From contig WVWW01000232.1 of NCBI GenBank assembly GCA_011773795.1, positions 66,231 through 72,550 of the forward strand: a stretch of 6,320 bases of DNA, given 5' to 3'. A program made the translations under genes and the position numbers. Shown here piece after piece: positions 1 through 6,320 of the stretch. Below the pieces are notes generated by a model. That model was not told where the DNA came from and searched no databases. It saw only the letters and a list, made by a program, of their open reading frames with translations. How positions within the stretch are numbered: the first letter of the stretch is position 1; each line of letters begins with the position of its first letter. This DNA is from Acidobacteriota bacterium. GTDB taxonomy: Bacteria > Acidobacteriota > Polarisedimenticolia > Polarisedimenticolales > Polarisedimenticolaceae.

Positions 1-6
1 GAGGAG
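1..6 (+). promoter_or_regulatory. Ribosome binding site of murC
   Basis: GAGGAG lies six bases upstream of the GTG at 13, which is good Shine-Dalgarno spacing. It supports GTG 13 as the start over the in-frame ATG at 34, which lacks a comparable site at the right distance. Confidence 0.8.
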
Positions 7-12
7 ACGCCG

Positions 13-1434
13 GTGTTTCGTAAGGCCAGACGCATGCATCTCGTCGGGATCGGCGGCTCGGGGATGAGCGGCATCGCGGAGGTTCTCGTGAACCTCGGTT
101 ATCCCGTCTCTGGATCGGATCTGGCGGGGAACCCCGCAACGCGTCGTCTGAAGAAGCTGGGCGCGGCTGTGCACAAGGGCCACGACGCCAAACACGTCCA
201 CGACGCGGACGTGGTCGTGATCTCGTCCGCCGTGAAGGAGGACAACCCCGAGGTCGTGGAGGCGCGGCGACTGCATATCCCGGTGATCCCGCGCGCCGAG
301 ATGCTCGCCGAGCTGATGCGTCTCAAGTACGCCGTGGCCATCGCCGGGGCCCACGGGAAGACGACCACGACCGCGATGGTCGCCGAAGTGCTGACTCGCG
401 GCAAGCTCGACCCGACCGTCGTGATCGGAGGCCGCGTCGGCAAGCTCCGTTCCGGAGCCAAACTGGGACGCGGCGAGATGATGGTGGCCGAGGCCGACGA
501 GTCCGACGGCTCGTTCCTCAAGATGAAGCCGACGATCGCCGTCGTCACCAACATCGACCGCGAGCACCTCGACCACTACGCGGGGATCGACGACATCCGT
601 AAGGCCTTCGCCAAGTTCCTGGGACGGGTCCCGTTCTACGGCGCGGCGATCGTCTGCACCGACGACGAGCACGTGCAGGCGATCCTTCCGCACATCGATC
701 GCAAGGTGATCACCTACGGCGAGAACGACGAGGCCGACGTACGAGCGGCCGGGATTGAGGTCGACGGGTTCAGCACGAGCTACACCGCCCACGCGTTCGG
801 TGAGGAACTCGGTCGAGTGGCGTTGCAGCAGCCGGGCCGTCACAGCGTGGCCAACAGCCTCGCCGCGCTGGCCGTCGGGTTGGAGCTGGACGTTCCGTTC
901 GCCACGATCGCGGCGGCCCTGGGGTCGTTCCGCGGCGTCGATCGCCGTTTGCAGGTGCGCGGTGAGGCCTGCGGTGCGACCGTGATCGACGACTACGGCC
1001 ATCATCCGACGGAGATCCGCGCCACTCTGGAGGCCGTGCGTGCGGCTTTCCGCGGCAAGCTCATCGTGGCCTTCCAGCCCCACCGTTACTCGCGGACCGA
1101 AGCGTTGCTCCAGGAGTTTGCCGGCTCCTTCGGGCTCGCCGACGTCGTCCTCGTCACCGACATCTACCCGGCCGGCGAGCGTCCGGTCCCTGGCTTGGAC
1201 GGGTCGACGATGGCGTACGCCATTCGGCGCGGCGGGCACCCCGAAGTGCATTACGAACCAGACAAGACGAAGCTGCCGGATCGTCTGCGTGAGTGGGTCG
1301 ATCCGGGCTCGATCGTGCTCACCCTCGGCGCGGGCGACGTCTGGCGCGCCGGAGACGCGCTGGTCAAGCAAGCGGGCCGCAAGCCGCGCTGTCGTGGCAA
1401 CAAGTCCGTCAATGCGGCGGGAGCGACGCGATGA
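13..1434 (+). CDS. murC: UDP-N-acetylmuramate--L-alanine ligase (MurC)
   Basis: MurC is the cytoplasmic ATP-dependent ligase that joins L-alanine to UDP-N-acetylmuramic acid, the first amino-acid addition in peptidoglycan precursor synthesis. The 473-residue length is normal for the family. Visible in order: the N-terminal nucleotide-sugar binding loop GIGGSGMSG (residues 12-20); the Mur ligase P-loop AGAHGKTTTT (111-120); EADESDGSF (160-168); TNIDREHLDHY (179-189); a central PGRHSVANSLAA (274-285); DDYGHHPTE (326-334); FQPHRYSRT (354-362); and GAGD near the C-terminus (439-442). All three Mur ligase domains are therefore present. The GTG start gives MFRK before the first strand, as in close family members, and has a good ribosome binding site. 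The last 20 or so residues form a basic, poorly conserved tail. The stop overlaps the ftsQ start (ATGA), which suggests translational coupling. The binding loop reads SGMSG where many homologues have IGMSG; this is a known variant type. Confidence 0.98.
   Translation: MFRKARRMHLVGIGGSGMSGIAEVLVNLGYPVSGSDLAGNPATRRLKKLGAAVHKGHDAKHVHDADVVVISSAVKEDNPEVVEARRLHIPVIPRAEMLAELMRLKYAVAIAGAHGKTTTTAMVAEVLTRGKLDPTVVIGGRVGKLRSGAKLGRGEMMVAEADESDGSFLKMKPTIAVVTNIDREHLDHYAGIDDIRKAFAKFLGRVPFYGAAIVCTDDEHVQAILPHIDRKVITYGENDEADVRAAGIEVDGFSTSYTAHAFGEELGRVALQQPGRHSVANSLAALAVGLELDVPFATIAAALGSFRGVDRRLQVRGEACGATVIDDYGHHPTEIRATLEAVRAAFRGKLIVAFQPHRYSRTEALLQEFAGSFGLADVVLVTDIYPAGERPVPGLDGSTMAYAIRRGGHPEVHYEPDKTKLPDRLREWVDPGSIVLTLGAGDVWRAGDALVKQAGRKPRCRGNKSVNAAGATR
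1419..1423 (+). promoter_or_regulatory. Ribosome binding site of ftsQ inside the murC end
   Basis: GGGAG ends seven bases before the ATG at 1431. Together with the ATGA overlap of the murC stop, it selects 1431 as the ftsQ start, although the same frame is open further upstream inside murC (from about 1293). Confidence 0.6.
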
Positions 1435-2264
1435 CGACGGAGAAACGCAAACCGATCCTCGCCGACATGGATCAGAAGTACTGGCGGCGGAAGGCGAACC
1501 AGCGCGTGCGCAAGCAACGGTTGACGCGCAAGCTGATCGGCTGGTCGGGCATCCTGCTGGCCAACGCATTGATCGCCTGTGGGATCGTGTACGGTGCGAT
1601 CGAGGCCTCGTCCAAGCTCCTCGGCGGTCCGGAGTTCGCCATCGACACGTTCCGCATCGAACGCGTGGAGCGCGCATCGGTGAGCCGCATCCAAGCCCAG
1701 CTGAAACGACGGTATGCCGGTCGCAACATCTTCTCCGTGAATCTCTACGAGATCGAGCGCGTCGCGGCGCTCGATCCGTGGGTCCGTTCCGCGACGGTCA
1801 AGCGGGTGTTACCGGGGACGATTCGCGTGCGGGTCGTCGAGCGCCGTCCACTCGCCGTCGCCTTGGTCGAGGGTGTGGCGCATCTCGTCGACCGCGAGGG
1901 TTATGTGATCGGGCTGACCGGCAGCGGCGCCGACAACTTGCCGGTCATCAGCGGCCTGGACAGGTTGGAACGCGAGGATCTGATCGGCGCCCTTCGCCGC
2001 GGTGTCCGGATGGTCGAGCGGCTCAACGCGCGCGCGCCGCGGTTTGCCGAGCGCCTCGCCGAACTGAACGTCTCCCGACCGGCGCAGGTCGCCGTCCGCA
2101 CGCTTGGCGGCGGACCGCGGCTGTTGCTCGATCCCGAGCGTATCGAGCGCAACGTCGATCGCTGGCTCGACCTGCGCCGGGCGATCAGCAACCGCACCGG
2201 CGCGCTTGATTATGTGGATCTGCGCTGGTCGCAGCGCATCGTCGTCAAACCAATGCGTCCATAA
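1431..2264 (+). CDS. ftsQ: Cell division protein FtsQ (DivIB family)
   Basis: FtsQ is a bitopic inner-membrane protein that connects the cytoplasmic Z-ring proteins with FtsB/FtsL and the septal synthase FtsW/FtsI. The 277-residue product has a basic cytoplasmic N-terminus (about 1-35, rich in K and R), one membrane segment (about 36-58, around GWSGILLANALIACGIVYGA), a POTRA domain (about 70-138, beginning FAIDTFRIERVE and including DPWVRSATVKRVLPGTIRVRVVERRP at 115-140), and the FtsQ beta domain (about 139-275, including HLVDREGYVI and LPVISGL). DPWVRSATVKR with the following R-P-G/T-I-x-V-x-V-x-E-R-x-P pattern is the family hallmark. The gene is placed exactly as expected between murC and ftsA. 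The start at 1431 gives a normal N-terminus; the longer upstream frame would put murC-encoded shadow sequence in front. The neighbouring murB and ddl often found here are missing. Confidence 0.94.
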   Translation: MTTEKRKPILADMDQKYWRRKANQRVRKQRLTRKLIGWSGILLANALIACGIVYGAIEASSKLLGGPEFAIDTFRIERVERASVSRIQAQLKRRYAGRNIFSVNLYEIERVAALDPWVRSATVKRVLPGTIRVRVVERRPLAVALVEGVAHLVDREGYVIGLTGSGADNLPVISGLDRLEREDLIGALRRGVRMVERLNARAPRFAERLAELNVSRPAQVAVRTLGGGPRLLLDPERIERNVDRWLDLRRAISNRTGALDYVDLRWSQRIVVKPMRP

Positions 2265-2273
2265 CTGTATCTC

Positions 2274-2282
2274 GAGAAAAGG
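2274..2282 (+). promoter_or_regulatory. Ribosome binding site of ftsA
   Basis: GAGAAAAGG sits in the 24-base ftsQ-ftsA gap and ends six bases before the ATG at 2289. I see no convincing promoter or terminator in this short gap. Confidence 0.6.
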
Positions 2283-2288
2283 TGCAAC

Positions 2289-3536
2289 ATGCCTAAGAGC
2301 GAACACTACACCGTTGGGTTGGACATCGGCACCACGCACATCTGCTGCGTGGTGGGCGAGGTCAACGAGCGCGGTCAGGTGGACATCGTCGGTCTCGGGG
2401 AAGCTCCGTCCCGCGGACTGCGCAAGGGCGTCGTCGTCAACGTCGACGCGACGGTTCACGCCGTCAAGGCCGCGGTCGAGGAGGCCGAGCTGATGGCCGG
2501 CCTCAACATCGAATCGGCGGTGGTCGGGATCGCGGGCGGCCATATCCGCTCGTTCAACTCGCGCGGGGTGGTGGCCGTTGCGGGCCGCGATCGGACGATA
2601 GTGGATGACGACGTGAAACGCGTCATGGACGCCGCGCGTGCCGTCAGCATCCCCCAGGATCGTGAAGTCCTGCACGTCCTCCCGCAGGAGTTCGTGGTGG
2701 ACGACCAGGGCGGCATCGCCTCACCCGTTGGCCTCGTCGGCTCGAAGCTCGAGGCCAACGTGCACATCGTCACGGCGGCGACGACGTCGGTACAGAACCT
2801 GGTCAGCTGCGCCAACCGCGCGGGCATCGAGGTCCGGGACACCGTGCTCGAGCAGTGCGCGGTGGCGGAGGCCGTGCTGAGCGAGGACGAGAAGGAGCTC
2901 GGCGTCGCGTTGATCGACATCGGCGGCGGCACGACCGACATGGCCATCTTCGAGAAGGGCAGCATCTGGTTCACCGCGGTGCTGCCGGTGGGAGGCGATC
3001 ATTTCACCAACGACCTTGCCGTCGGCCTGCGCACGCCGATCCCCGACGCCGAGCGGCTCAAGAAGAGCCAGGGATGTGCGCTGGCCTCGCTGGTCCAGGA
3101 GAACACGGTGATCGACGTGCCGACGGTCGGCGGGCGCAAGTCTCGACAGCTTTCGCATCAGGTGATGGCGGAGATCCTCCAGCCCCGGGCGCAGGAGATC
3201 TTCACGCTGTTCCACAACGAGATCGTGCGGGCCGGGTTCGACAAGATGCTCAACGCCGGAGTGGTCCTGACCGGCGGCGGGGGCCTGCTGCCCGGCATGA
3301 CGGAGATGGCCGAACAGGTGTTCGACATGCCGGTGCGGCTGGGGAAGCCGAGCGGTGCGGGCGGTCTGGTCGAGCCGTTCTCGGGACCGCAGCACGCGGC
3401 TGCGATCGGCCTGGCGTTGTATGGGGCACGACATCTGGAGGAAGGTGCGCGGCGGAGGATTCCGTTGGCATTGCAGACAAGCGGCATCGGCAAGGTGGGA
3501 GGCCGGGTCCGCCAGTGGTTGACGGAGATGTTTTGA
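2289..3536 (+). CDS. ftsA: Cell division protein FtsA (actin-like membrane tether of FtsZ)
   Basis: FtsA is an actin-fold ATP-binding protein that anchors FtsZ filaments to the inner membrane and helps recruit later division proteins. The 415-residue length is typical. The sequence shows the phosphate-1 motif VGLDIGTTHICCVVGEV (residues 9-25), the FtsA-specific 1C/SHS2 region (about 85-165), the phosphate-2 motif LIDIGGGTTDMAIFEKG (208-224), and the adenosine motif VVLTGGGGLLPGM (325-337). It ends in an amphipathic helix, KVGGRVRQWLTEMF (402-415), with basic residues alternating with W, L and F; this matches the membrane-targeting tail known from the family. All expected motifs are intact, so the protein should be functional. 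It directly precedes its partner ftsZ, 42 bases away. It is distinguished from MreB and DnaK by the 1C insertion and the C-terminal helix. Confidence 0.98.
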   Translation: MPKSEHYTVGLDIGTTHICCVVGEVNERGQVDIVGLGEAPSRGLRKGVVVNVDATVHAVKAAVEEAELMAGLNIESAVVGIAGGHIRSFNSRGVVAVAGRDRTIVDDDVKRVMDAARAVSIPQDREVLHVLPQEFVVDDQGGIASPVGLVGSKLEANVHIVTAATTSVQNLVSCANRAGIEVRDTVLEQCAVAEAVLSEDEKELGVALIDIGGGTTDMAIFEKGSIWFTAVLPVGGDHFTNDLAVGLRTPIPDAERLKKSQGCALASLVQENTVIDVPTVGGRKSRQLSHQVMAEILQPRAQEIFTLFHNEIVRAGFDKMLNAGVVLTGGGGLLPGMTEMAEQVFDMPVRLGKPSGAGGLVEPFSGPQHAAAIGLALYGARHLEEGARRRIPLALQTSGIGKVGGRVRQWLTEMF

Positions 3537-3557
3537 TCGGTTTTACGTTCCAACGAT

Positions 3558-3574
3558 GAGGAACAGTTGGGGGA
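3558..3574 (+). promoter_or_regulatory. Alternative ribosome binding sites of ftsZ
   Basis: Two purine-rich stretches compete here. GAGGAA (3558-3563) is placed for the TTG at 3567. GGGGGA (3569-3574) can pair with the anti-Shine-Dalgarno through one G-U pair and is placed for the ATG at 3579. The sequence alone does not settle the start; I prefer 3579 because of the ATG codon. A third ATG at 3588 is also possible. Confidence 0.45.
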
Positions 3575-3578
3575 CGAG

Positions 3579-4862
3579 ATGATTACGATGGACGATGGGA
3601 AGAAGAAGGCCAGCAAAGGCAGGGGTCGGCCGGCGCGGCTCGAGTTGGAGGATGCGCGATCCGGCGCCGCCGTCATCAAGGTGATCGGCATCGGCGGCGG
3701 GGGCGGTAACGCGATCAACCGCATGATCGCCTCCAAGGTGGATGGCGTGCAGTTCCTGGCCGCCAACACCGATTGCCAGGCGCTGCAGAACAACAAGGCG
3801 CCGGTCAAGCTCCAGCTCGGCGCCAAGCTGACCAAGGGGCTGGGCGCCGGCGGCAACCCGGAGATCGGGCGTTCGGCGGCGCTGGAAGATACGGAGACCG
3901 TCATCGACGTGTTGAACGGCGCCGACATGGTCTTCGTCACGACCGGTCTCGGCGGTGGAACGGGTACCGGCGCGGCACCGATCATCGCCAACCTGGCACG
4001 CGAGATGGGCGCGCTGGTCGTGGCTGTGGTGACAACACCCTTCGGTTTCGAGGGACGGCGACGGCACATCCAGGCCGTCGAAGGCCTCGCCGCGCTGCGG
4101 GAGGTGGTCGACACGGTGATCACGATCCCCAACGACAAGCTGCTGCACACGGTCGAGCGCGCGACGCCGTTGAACGAGGCCTTCATGATGGCCGACGACA
4201 TCCTGCGCCAGGCGGTTCAGGGCATCTCGGATCTGATCACGGTGCCCGGCGAGATCAACCTGGACTTCGCCGACGTCAAATCGGTGATGGCCGGGATGGG
4301 TATGGCGCTGATGGGCACCGGGACGGCAGAGGGCGAGCACCGTGCGATGGAAGCCGCGCAGCGCGCGATTTCCTCGCCGTTGCTGGAAGACGCCTCGATC
4401 CACGGCGCCCGCGGCGTGCTGATCAACGTCACGGGCGGCGAGGACATGACCCTGCACGAGGTCTCCGAGGCGGCCGCCATCATCCAGGAGGCGGCCGACC
4501 CGGACGCCAACATCATCTTCGGGACCGTGATCGATCGTGGTACCAAGGGCGGTGTCAAGGTCACCGTGATCGCGACCGGGTTTCCACGTGACGACGTGCG
4601 TCACACCGTCGCGCGGCATACCGAGGTGTTCGAGCAGCCGATGACGACCGCACCCGTGCAGCAGGCGTTCGCGTCCACGGAGCCGGCCCCGATGCCGGAA
4701 ACCCTGGCGCAGCAACCCGCCGATCGTCTCGGCTCGTTCGCGCGGCACGACGCGGCGAACCCGCCCGAGTTGGATTCCAACGACGACGGGTTCACGCCCA
4801 ACTTCAGCAAGATGAAAGACGACTTGGACGTCCCGGCGTTTTTGCGTAAACAGATGGACTAG
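3579..4862 (+). CDS. ftsZ: Cell division protein FtsZ (tubulin-like GTPase)
   Basis: FtsZ polymerises with GTP into the ring that marks the division site and recruits the divisome. From the ATG at 3579 the product has 427 residues; the TTG at 3567 would add four. Visible: the first nucleotide-binding strand and loop VIGIGGGGGNAINRM (35-49), the tubulin signature GGGTGTG (125-131), the synergy (T7) loop NLDFADVKSVM (227-237) with N227, D229 and D232 that complete the GTPase site of the next subunit, and the C-terminal conserved peptide DDLDVPAFLRKQ (414-425) that binds FtsA. A variable linker of about 70 residues, rich in P, A, Q and T, separates the GTPase body from this peptide. Compared with E. 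coli FtsZ, the T7 loop and signature are shifted by about 20 residues because of an N-terminal basic extension containing KGRGRPAR (13-20). The gene lies right after ftsA and 14 bases before a diguanylate cyclase gene. Confidence 0.98.
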   Translation: MITMDDGKKKASKGRGRPARLELEDARSGAAVIKVIGIGGGGGNAINRMIASKVDGVQFLAANTDCQALQNNKAPVKLQLGAKLTKGLGAGGNPEIGRSAALEDTETVIDVLNGADMVFVTTGLGGGTGTGAAPIIANLAREMGALVVAVVTTPFGFEGRRRHIQAVEGLAALREVVDTVITIPNDKLLHTVERATPLNEAFMMADDILRQAVQGISDLITVPGEINLDFADVKSVMAGMGMALMGTGTAEGEHRAMEAAQRAISSPLLEDASIHGARGVLINVTGGEDMTLHEVSEAAAIIQEAADPDANIIFGTVIDRGTKGGVKVTVIATGFPRDDVRHTVARHTEVFEQPMTTAPVQQAFASTEPAPMPETLAQQPADRLGSFARHDAANPPELDSNDDGFTPNFSKMKDDLDVPAFLRKQMD

Positions 4863-4866
4863 GAGA
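4861..4866 (+). promoter_or_regulatory. Ribosome binding site of the diguanylate cyclase gene
   Basis: AGGAGA overlaps the ftsZ stop codon (TAG, 4860-4862) and lies ten bases before the ATG at 4877. The overlap makes independent transcription from inside the 14-base gap unlikely and points to co-transcription with ftsZ. Confidence 0.65.
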
Positions 4867-4876
4867 CAACCATCGG

Positions 4877-5914
4877 ATGAGTGAGTCGACGCCAGCCGCG
4901 GAAGAACGGGAGCGCACCCCCAGGCTCCTTGTCGTGGATGACGACCCCGCCACGGCGCAGCTGATCCGCGGGTGGTTTGCCGACTCGATGGAAGTGCTCG
5001 ACGCGTCCGACGGCGAGCAAGGGCTCGAGCGGACGCTGGAGTCCCTGCCCGATCTGCTGCTGCTCGACCTGCGGATGCCCGGGCTCGACGGCATCGCGGT
5101 GGCGCAACAGCTCAAGCGCGACTCACGCACGCGAACGATCCCCATCGTCGTACTGAGCGCGTGCCGCGACACGGACAGCAAGGTCGAGGCGTTCTCCGCC
5201 GGCGCCGACGACTACATCACCAAGCCGTTCGAGGTGCAGGAGGTCGACGCGCGCGTGCGCTCGATGCTGCGCAAGCGCGAGGCGCTGCTGAACATGGAGT
5301 CGGCGGTCCGCGACCTGACTTCGACCAACGAGCGGCTCGAGCAGTTGCTGATGGTGGACGAGAAGACCGGGCTCTACAACTTCCGCGAGTTCCAGCGGCG
5401 GCTGAAGGCCGAATGGTCACGCGCCGAACGCTACGGTGTCCCCCTGTCGCTGGTGTTCTTCGATCTCGACCACTTCAAACAGATCAACGATACGCTCGGC
5501 CATCAGGCCGGTGACAAGATCCTGGAGGAGTTCGCGCTGCTCGTGACGGGCGGCGCCCGTGCCAACGACGTCGCCGCACGCTACGGCGGCGAGGAGTTCG
5601 CGGTGATCCTCCCGCACACCGAGCTCGGGATGGCGCTGCGCGTCGCCGAGCGCATCCGTCGCGCCGTCGATGATTTCACCTTCACCGCCGGAGACTCTTC
5701 CACCAGCGTCTCCGTCTCCGGCGGTGTGGCCACCTATCCGGGCGGCGCCGGTGTGGACTCGATGGACGCTCTGGTGCGCGCGGCCGACGCGGCGCTGTAC
5801 CGAGCCAAGGACGAGGGCCGGAACCGCATCGTGGTCTGCGAGACCGGGGCGCCCGGCGCCGTACCGCACACGCCCAAGAGCTGGCGGCGGAGATCCCCGG
5901 AGGCGTCGAGCTAG
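4877..5914 (+). CDS. Response-regulator diguanylate cyclase (REC-GGDEF, PleD-like)
   Basis: The 345-residue soluble protein should make cyclic di-GMP from two GTP when its receiver is phosphorylated. The REC domain (about 15-128) has the acidic pocket D21/D22, the phosphoacceptor D64 in LLLDLRMPG, S94 at the switch position and K116 in TKPF. A helical, probably coiled-coil linker (about 128-160) leads to the GGDEF domain (about 162-322), which opens with DEKTGLYNFREF and has the metal/substrate motif FFDLDHFKQINDTLGH (194-209) and the active-site motif GGEEF (237-241). RAND (228-231), five residues upstream of GGEEF, fits the RxxD inhibitory site, so product feedback inhibition is expected. 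All catalytic and phosphorylation residues are present, so an active enzyme is likely. There is no membrane segment and no output domain besides GGDEF. The C-terminal tail (from about 322) is short and low in conservation. No histidine kinase is nearby, so the activating partner is unknown. The gene appears to be in one operon with ftsZ. Confidence 0.96.
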   Translation: MSESTPAAEERERTPRLLVVDDDPATAQLIRGWFADSMEVLDASDGEQGLERTLESLPDLLLLDLRMPGLDGIAVAQQLKRDSRTRTIPIVVLSACRDTDSKVEAFSAGADDYITKPFEVQEVDARVRSMLRKREALLNMESAVRDLTSTNERLEQLLMVDEKTGLYNFREFQRRLKAEWSRAERYGVPLSLVFFDLDHFKQINDTLGHQAGDKILEEFALLVTGGARANDVAARYGGEEFAVILPHTELGMALRVAERIRRAVDDFTFTAGDSSTSVSVSGGVATYPGGAGVDSMDALVRAADAALYRAKDEGRNRIVVCETGAPGAVPHTPKSWRRRSPEASS

Positions 5915-5975
5915 ACGGGTCGCACGGCGGCAACGGTCGTCTGGCGAGGGCGATCCTTGCGGCGTTCTACCTCGT

Positions 5976-5997
5976 GACCGGCGTTGCGGACGCCGTC
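5976..5997 (+). terminator. Possible hairpin between convergent genes
   Basis: An inverted repeat has arms CGGCGT (5979-5984) and ACGCCG (5990-5995) around a five-base loop. With base 5979 left as a bulge, the stem can be drawn as eight pairs, 5976-5984 with 5990-5997. It lies 60-80 bases after the cyclase stop, in the gap between two converging genes. No run of T follows on either strand, so it is not a standard intrinsic terminator; chance pairing in GC-rich DNA is a real alternative. Confidence 0.25.
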
Positions 5998-6063
5998 GAA
6001 GGACCGCTCGGCGAGAACTCTGCGGGAGAACTTAGACTTAACGCCAACGCGTGCCCCTAGCCG

Positions 6064-6320
6064 CTACTCCCGCCGCCCCCGTACCGTCCCGCCGATCACG
6101 AGCGCTGCGGAGAGGATCAGCAGATTCTTGACGATGTACTGGCCCTCCATCGTCGGACCGTATGGCAGATGCCCGGACTGAAAGGTCACCTCCGGCAGGA
6201 CGACCAGCGGCATGAAGGTACCGGCCATCTGCAGCGCGAGCAACGCGATCGCTATGCGCAGCGTTTTGCGGAAGAGAAACGTCACACCGATGGCGACCTC
6301 CCACCAGCCGATGACGCTGA
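6064..6320 (-). CDS. DoxX/DUF417-like small integral membrane protein, C-terminal part
   Basis: The frame is open to the right edge and its start lies outside the window; 84 complete codons plus a TAG stop are visible. The peptide is strongly hydrophobic. It has the end of one membrane segment (residues about 1-17 of the visible part, beginning SVIGWWEVAIGVTF), a second (about 20-42, LRIAIALLALQMAGTFMPLVV) and a third (about 60-78, QYIVKNLLILSAALVIGGT), and ends in a basic RGRRE tail. The GWWE-A-IG motif and the MEGQYIVKNLLIL segment resemble small four-helix membrane proteins of the DoxX/DUF417 type, as I recall them; no search was possible. The function of such proteins is mostly unclear. 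An internal GTG at 6285 could be taken for a start, but the similarity continues upstream of it. The gene converges on the division operon, so it is a separate unit. Confidence 0.75.
   Translation of the reverse strand, partial: SVIGWWEVAIGVTFLFRKTLRIAIALLALQMAGTFMPLVVLPEVTFQSGHLPYGPTMEGQYIVKNLLILSAALVIGGTVRGRRE

Noticed and set aside
1293..1430. An upstream extension of ftsQ inside murC with an earlier start.
   Set aside because: The translated extension is out-of-frame murC sequence; the ATG at 1431 has a ribosome binding site and the typical ATGA overlap.
1040..2209. A 389-codon + strand frame overlapping the end of murC and most of ftsQ.
   Set aside because: It is out of frame with two motif-bearing genes and consists largely of Arg, Ser and Ala without recognisable motifs.
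3537..3578. A possible ftsZ promoter in the slightly AT-richer ftsA-ftsZ gap (TTTTGATCGGTTTTACG).
   Set aside because: I could not find a -35/-10 pair with sensible spacing, and the gap is only 42 bases long.
3158..4201. A 347-codon open frame on the - strand across the ftsA end and the ftsZ start.
   Set aside because: It spans two well-supported genes in antisense and is low-complexity (Ser, Pro, Ala, Arg), as expected from high third-position GC.
3543..4748. A 401-codon open frame on the - strand opposite ftsZ.
   Set aside because: It is antisense to a clear ftsZ, its composition (His, Arg, Asp, Gly rich) is typical of GC-rich shadow frames, and I recognise no domain in it.
6013..6032. 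A direct repeat GAGAACT at 6013-6019 and 6026-6032.
   Set aside because: There are only two seven-base copies with no further structure; chance is enough to explain it.
5984..6181. A 65-codon + strand frame in the convergent gap and opposite the DoxX-like gene.
   Set aside because: It has no ribosome binding site, its sequence is Arg, Pro, Ser and Thr rich, and it is mostly antisense to a better-supported membrane protein.

Overview
The window is a high-GC (roughly 65% by eye) bacterial segment holding the downstream part of a division and cell-wall (dcw) cluster. The organism is probably diderm: the order murC-ftsQ-ftsA-ftsZ and the FtsQ/FtsA sequence style resemble deltaproteobacterial-type lineages (Myxococcota, Desulfobacterota, Binatota and relatives). 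This placement is an inference from gene order and motif style only and is not firm.

Layout, left to right: (1) murC, 13-1434, complete, with its ribosome binding site at the very left edge. (2) ftsQ, 1431-2264, overlapping murC by an ATGA. (3) ftsA, 2289-3536. (4) ftsZ, about 3579-4862. (5) A response-regulator diguanylate cyclase (REC-GGDEF, PleD type), 4877-5914, only 14 bases after ftsZ. All five are on the + strand with gaps of at most 42 bases and probably form one transcription unit whose promoter lies left of the window. (6) A 149-base convergent gap, 5915-6063, with one imperfect hairpin. (7) On the - strand, the C-terminal end of a small DoxX/DUF417-like membrane protein, 6064 to the right edge.

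How they work together: MurC adds L-alanine to UDP-MurNAc, the first step of the peptidoglycan stem peptide. FtsZ polymerises into the division ring, FtsA ties it to the membrane, and FtsQ links the ring to the periplasmic septal synthesis complex. The diguanylate cyclase makes c-di-GMP under control of a phospho-receiver, so a second-messenger enzyme appears to be co-expressed with the divisome.

Most of the window is ordinary, well-conserved biology. The points worth a second look are the ftsZ-diguanylate cyclase linkage, an AT-hook-like basic motif in the N-terminal extension of FtsZ, the absence of murB and ddl between murC and ftsQ, and an open -1 frame that runs through and past the end of the cyclase gene. 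I see no CRISPR array, tRNA, rRNA, insertion sequence or other mobile element.
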